NCBI GenBank assembly: GCA_950097015.1
Contig: CATNEN010000029.1
Coordinates: 6,839,501 to 6,903,500 of the forward strand
Length of the DNA stretch: 64,000 nt
Reading direction: 5' to 3'
Source: Macrostomum hystrix
Taxonomy: Eukaryota; Platyhelminthes; Macrostomidae
Both the position numbers and the translations under genes were made by a program. Of this stretch, positions 60,901 to 64,000 are shown in pieces. The notes below the pieces were generated by a model. The model saw only the letters and a list, made by a program, of their open reading frames with translations, was not told the origin of the DNA and ran no database searches. Each line of letters opens with the position of its first letter. Within the stretch, counting starts at the first letter, position 1.

Positions 60901-63605
60901 GACATAGTCGGAGGTCATCCGATCGCCGCCCGATGGCAGTTCGCCGGCCGCCGGGCCGCCCGCCGCCTGCCTCAGCAGCTCCGTGGCTCGGTCCAGAGCG
61001 GCAGCCGCTGCCGGGGTCTGGCCGCAGCTGTCACGCGCCTGGCTAATTAGGCCAATCACCTGAAGGGACAGGTGTAAAGCTGATGAAATTAAGAATCTGT
61101 TTAAAAACTTTTTCGATTTGTTTTACTAGTCGAATTAATTCGCACACACAAATCTACACGAATGTACGCTAGGGATGGTACCCTAGTCGAACACATCGTC
61201 AGGCAGTTTACACTATCACTGCGTCATTAAGAGTAGAAAGGCGACGTTTTTTTCCGATAGGGTTAAACCACGGGGGTATTTCAAATACATACTGCCTACT
61301 TCACGATAGCTCCATATTTCATCTTATAATGTTTGCGGTAGGGCTGCAGGCAATGGCACATCATTTGGTGCCCATTCTGCCCATTTCGCTGACTCCCGAG
61401 CACACATGCACACAGCTCACACAGGTGTGTACATCTGCCCGGACTTTCTCATCGTCAGGCAGTGTACACTTTCACTTGTGCCTTGGAGGTTGGCCCTCAA
61501 GGGCGCGACAAGCCACCAAGCCTTCTCCCCGACGCTGCACAGCAGAGCCTTATCTGCGCCCCAGGTGAATCAAGGTCAGAAAATGTTAATCAAGATAAGC
61601 CTATAGCTACTAGCAGAATTATAGTTCACCTTATGCAGCGGAACGTCCATGGTTACTGAGTTAACGCGATGAGCGGTTGTCGACATGCTGCCGGCATCGC
61701 TGCCGCCGCCACCGCCGACTCCGCCGCCTCCGCCGCCCTTCAGAGCGTTCAGCAGGGATGCTAAAATTCGAATTCCCATCGGATTATTTTAGAATTTAAT
61801 TAATTTCTCGCTTGAAAAACTTTTCAACACACGATAGTAGACCGAAATCTAGTCGGCTACAAGTATATATAGGTTTCATATGGGAAGCCACAAAATAAAG
61901 TTAGATTAGTTCCAATGCTGTGCTTTCTGCGCAAAAGCAGATAGTTTACTGGATAACAATAATATTATTGTTTTGCCTTTATATAACTACACAAATAACT
62001 GCCTGTATTGAACTCTGGAGCTTCTTGGTCTATCTAAATATCAATTTGTCGGAGACAAAACGCTTAACACGAAGCATAGAAAATCATAAATATCTAGCAG
62101 GTCATTATTCATTGCACGCTGTTTGTTAGAAGCAGAAAGACTGACAGAAAATGCGATTGCTTCAATATGGAAAGTCAAGGCCAACAATAAACTCTAGGCA
62201 GAAAGACTGACAGAAAATGCGATTGCTTCAATATGGAAAGTCAAGGCCAACAATCAACTCTAGGCAGAAAGACTGACAGAAAATGCGATTGCTTCAATAT
62301 GGAAAGTCAAGGCCAACAATAAACTCTAGGCAGAAAGACTGACAGAAAATGCGATTGCTTCAATATGGAAAGTCAAGGCCAACAATAAACTCTAGGCAGA
62401 AAGACTGACAGAAAATGCGATTGCTTCAATATGGAAAGTCAAGGCCAACAATAAACTCTAGTTAATTTTGTAGCACTATGATTTCCTCGCTGGCTTGTTC
62501 GCATCATTGCTAATAAAGATGAAGCAATGCTTCACAACCAGTCTGTGAGACTGTGCCTGCCTTCTGGGTAAGTGCAAATATATTTTTTCGAAATAGCATG
62601 AAATCGTTTAATATATTCTCTTTGTCTTAACAACCAATTTAATTGTTTCTATGCAAACACGCTCTAAAAAATTCACACAGAAACGCTTTGCCAATCAAAA
62701 CCAAGCTTCTAAAGTACAATGACACCTCGAAAAATCCACAAGGTATCTTTAAAGTACATCACGCTCTCGAAAAATCCACAGCAGAGCCATTAAAGTACAG
62801 TTTTCTCCTCGAAAAATCCACAGCAGAGCCATTAAAGTACAGTTTTCTCCTCGACAAATCCACAGCAGAGCCATTAAAGTACAGTTTTCTCCTCGACAAA
62901 TCCACAGCAGAGCCATTAAAGTACAGTTTTCTCCTCGACAAATCCACAGCAGAGCCATTAAAGTACAGTTTTCTCCTCGACAAATCCACAGCAGAGTCAT
63001 TAAAGTACAGTTTTCTCCTCGACAAATCCACAGCAGAGCCATTAAAGTACAGTTTTCTCCTCGACAAATCCACAGCAGAGCCATTAAAGTACAGTTTTCT
63101 CCTCGACAAATCCACAGCAGAGTCATTAAAGTACAGTTTTCTCCTCGACAAATCCACAGCAGAGCCAGAACGTACATCATGCTCTCGACATGCCCAAACC
63201 AGAGCCACTAAAGTAAACTTTTTCTTAACTAATCACAATCTCATCCTGCAATGTACACATATTTTTTAACTTATAAGCATTCGATTTTTGTACAAGTTCT
63301 TAGCCAATCAAAAGCCGAGCTCTATATGTACAATGTTCTCTAATCCAATGATTGATCAAACTAGATCCTAACTTTCCCCGAATTAACACTGAATCAGGTT
63401 GTACAACATTTCGTTAACAACAACACAGACCGGTTCAGGGAAACACACGAAGATAAGATGTTCCAAAATCTTCTCCCTTCTCTAACATCCACCCCACTCC
63501 CTGGCTCAGAGCATTACCGTCCAGCGGCATGGAGGTTGCGCTGTGAATCTGGCCAGCGCAGGCCAGCCGCAGGCCGCTCAACATTTCAGAGCGGCTCCGC
63601 TTCAT
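54985..63605 (-). CDS. PDE8: PDE8-type high-affinity cAMP phosphodiesterase, ten exons
   Basis: Exons are 63518-63605, 61630-61760, 60886-61059, 60704-60752, 60544-60594, 59828-60042, 58751-58986, 56469-56859, 56154-56283 and 54985-55148. All phases agree and give 542 aa. A Gly-rich linker precedes [20 protein letters not shown] (PDE8: HSMTIEAPITKVIN). The catalytic domain has YHNATH (His249, His253), [10 protein letters not shown] (289-298), [51 protein letters not shown] (glutamine 472) and [10 protein letters not shown]. The metal-binding HD residues and the purine-pocket glutamine are present, so it should hydrolyse cAMP. The C-terminus is a poly-Ala run. The PAS and REC domains of vertebrate PDE8 are not seen; they may lie beyond the window or be absent. 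The first exon and start are the weakest part: an ATG at 61779 is an alternative start. Four large arrays lie in introns. Confidence 0.9.
55235..56135. repeat. Minisatellite, 24-bp unit, in the last PDE8 intron
   Basis: About 37 copies of a 24-bp unit with attgtgtcactcttcactct then acag. Variants are ttaaccct, ttcactca and cacccttc. The period is divisible by three, giving long open frames on both strands that are not genes. It lies between the final two PDE8 exons and ends within 20 bp of exon 56154-56283. Confidence 0.98.
56890..58720. repeat. Minisatellite, 26-bp unit with a 24-bp variant edge, in a PDE8 intron
   Basis: About 70 copies of gctgattctgtcactctata plus attatg, with tttata and ttatcg variants arranged in recurring blocks. 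From about 58486 the unit changes to 24 bp (ctgattctgtcactccaact plus atcg). It fills almost the whole intron between exons 58751-58986 and 56469-56859. Confidence 0.98.
58990..59445. other. PDE8 intron
   Basis: AT-rich with repeated tttcttagaaa and ctaagtaagc motifs between 59080 and 59330, a weak diverged repeat. No exon is seen. Confidence 0.55.
59448..59670 (+). repeat. Dispersed repeat family A, copy 4 (PDE8 intron)
   Basis: gtcaccagggtcttcgacaa, gaaccgctgaatatct, ctacgatgctga, cggtcattctgtttg and gcaggcagtgggtatttgaa match the copies at 16199 and 44735. Confidence 0.75.
60100..60345. repeat. Minisatellite, 23-bp unit, in a PDE8 intron
   Basis: About 11 copies of gtgtgactggggatcagagt plus gag, with gaag, gagt, ggtt and ggaat variants. 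It begins about 55 bp inside the intron next to exon 59828-60042. Confidence 0.95.
61175..61320 (-). repeat. Dispersed repeat family A, inverted partial copy 5 (PDE8 intron)
   Basis: Minus-strand gagctatcgtgaagtaggca then gtatttgaaatacccccgtg matches the right half of the copies at 59448 and 16199. Confidence 0.65.
61368..61490 (+). repeat. Dispersed repeat B, copy 1
   Basis: tggtgcccattctgcccatt, cgctgactcccgagcacaca, ctgcccggactttctcatcg and tcaggcagtgtacact recur in diverged form at 63743-63832. It lies in a PDE8 intron. Confidence 0.65.
61770..62135. other. PDE8 intron 1, AT-rich part
   Basis: No exon seen. The ATG at 61777-61779 reads in frame into exon 61630-61760 and could be an alternative start codon. 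Confidence 0.45.
62138..62460. repeat. Minisatellite, 66-bp unit
   Basis: Five almost identical copies of a 66-bp unit that begins gcagaaagactgacagaaaa and ends caacaataaactctag; the second copy has caatcaac. This is the longest unit in the window and has the fewest copies. Confidence 0.97.
62461..62765. other. Spacer between arrays in PDE8 intron 1
   Basis: No exon or repeat recognised. The right end contains diverged ctcgaaaaatccaca motifs of the next array. Confidence 0.5.
62770..63165. repeat. Minisatellite, 42-bp unit
   Basis: About nine copies of a 42-bp unit with ccattaaagtacagttttct then cctcgacaaatccacagcag. Diverged monomers lie on both sides (62720-62770, 63165-63210). The multiple-of-three period makes both strands open. 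Confidence 0.96.
63171..63515. other. PDE8 intron 1, left of the candidate first exon
   Basis: No exon or repeat beyond the decayed array edge. Confidence 0.5.
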
Positions 63606-63646
63606 TAGCCAATCAGAAGAAGCCGGCGCGGCTAATGTTGACTCGG

Positions 63647-64000
63647 CTGATGCGGTAGATTACATTTTTGCAGTGGAAGGTAGTGTAGATAATAACAATA
63701 AAGTAATAATAATCGTAATCGACCCGCAGCCAGCGAAGAGGCAATTCTGCCCCATTCCGCTGACCCCAGAGCACACACCGCCAGGTCTGCCCTGACCTTC
63801 TCATTGTCAGGCAGCTTACACTCTCACCTATATGATATATGATACTCTTGACTGCTAAATCTTTAAGAGTATCCTAACTCCTACCTCCAAAAGAGAAGAG
63901 CGTTTCTGTGCTATAGAATCAAAATTAAACTTTAACAGCGTCGGGTGGCGACTGATTGGTTGACAGACTGAGTGATGGTGTACTGTGGTTGAGCTGCGCC
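63647..64000. other. Window edge; contains dispersed repeat B, copy 2
   Basis: 63743-63832 has gccccattccgctgacccca, gagcacacaccg and cctgaccttctcattgtcag, diverged from 61368-61490. No exon for the missing PDE8 N-terminus is seen up to the edge. Confidence 0.55.

Overview
This is eukaryotic, animal nuclear DNA. The genes are split by short GT-AG introns and encode animal proteins: an activin receptor type II, a liprin-like SAM protein, Integrator subunit 10, WDR5, AMMECR1 and a PDE8 phosphodiesterase. About one third of the window (roughly 21-22 kb) is minisatellite DNA: 24 arrays, most of them different in sequence, with periods from about 16 to 66 bp. Together with divergent protein sequences and mariner/hAT/SINE relics, this suggests a repeat-rich free-living flatworm such as Macrostomum. 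That placement is an inference. The window contains no bacterial-style operon, CRISPR array, rRNA or true tRNA gene.

Layout. 1-2.58 kb: AT-rich DNA and a 40-bp array. 2.58-4.65 kb (-): AMMECR1, four exons. 6.50-7.77 kb (-): WDR5, three exons, with a 36-bp array starting about 90 bp upstream of its start codon. 9.69-10.17 kb (-): an intronless ICT1/MRPL58-type mitochondrial protein that has lost GGQ, lying between two related arrays. 12.0-13.9 kb: a 35-bp array. 14.5-21.5 kb (-): a short liprin-alpha-like protein with three SAM domains, five exons and a probable GC-AG intron; its first intron holds a SINE split by a hAT-like element and a hAT MITE with an 8-bp target duplication. 21.7-23.4 kb: a 61-bp array. 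23.7-27.5 kb (-): INTS10, four exons. 27.5-37.8 kb: gene-free, transposon-rich DNA with a palindromic mariner derivative, a foldback element and a nearly intact mariner carrying one frameshift. 37.9-45.4 kb (+): activin receptor type II, four exons, with introns 1 and 2 made almost wholly of arrays. 45.5-54.5 kb: mostly arrays plus one small predicted membrane-protein gene. 55.0-63.6 kb (-): PDE8-type cAMP phosphodiesterase, ten exons, with four large arrays in its introns.

The genes are housekeeping or signalling genes with no shared pathway, except that ACVR2 and PDE8 are both signalling components and INTS10 and WDR5 both act in nuclear gene expression. I rebuilt gene models by hand from splice motifs, reading phase and remembered homologues. 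For AMMECR1, WDR5, liprin, ACVR2 and PDE8 the summed exon lengths are exact multiples of three. The unusual material is mainly structural: arrays placed in introns and carrying splice-site-like motifs in sense, a nearly perfect 460-bp mariner palindrome, a GGQ-less ICT1 protein and nested transposon insertions. I found no clearly new multi-gene system.
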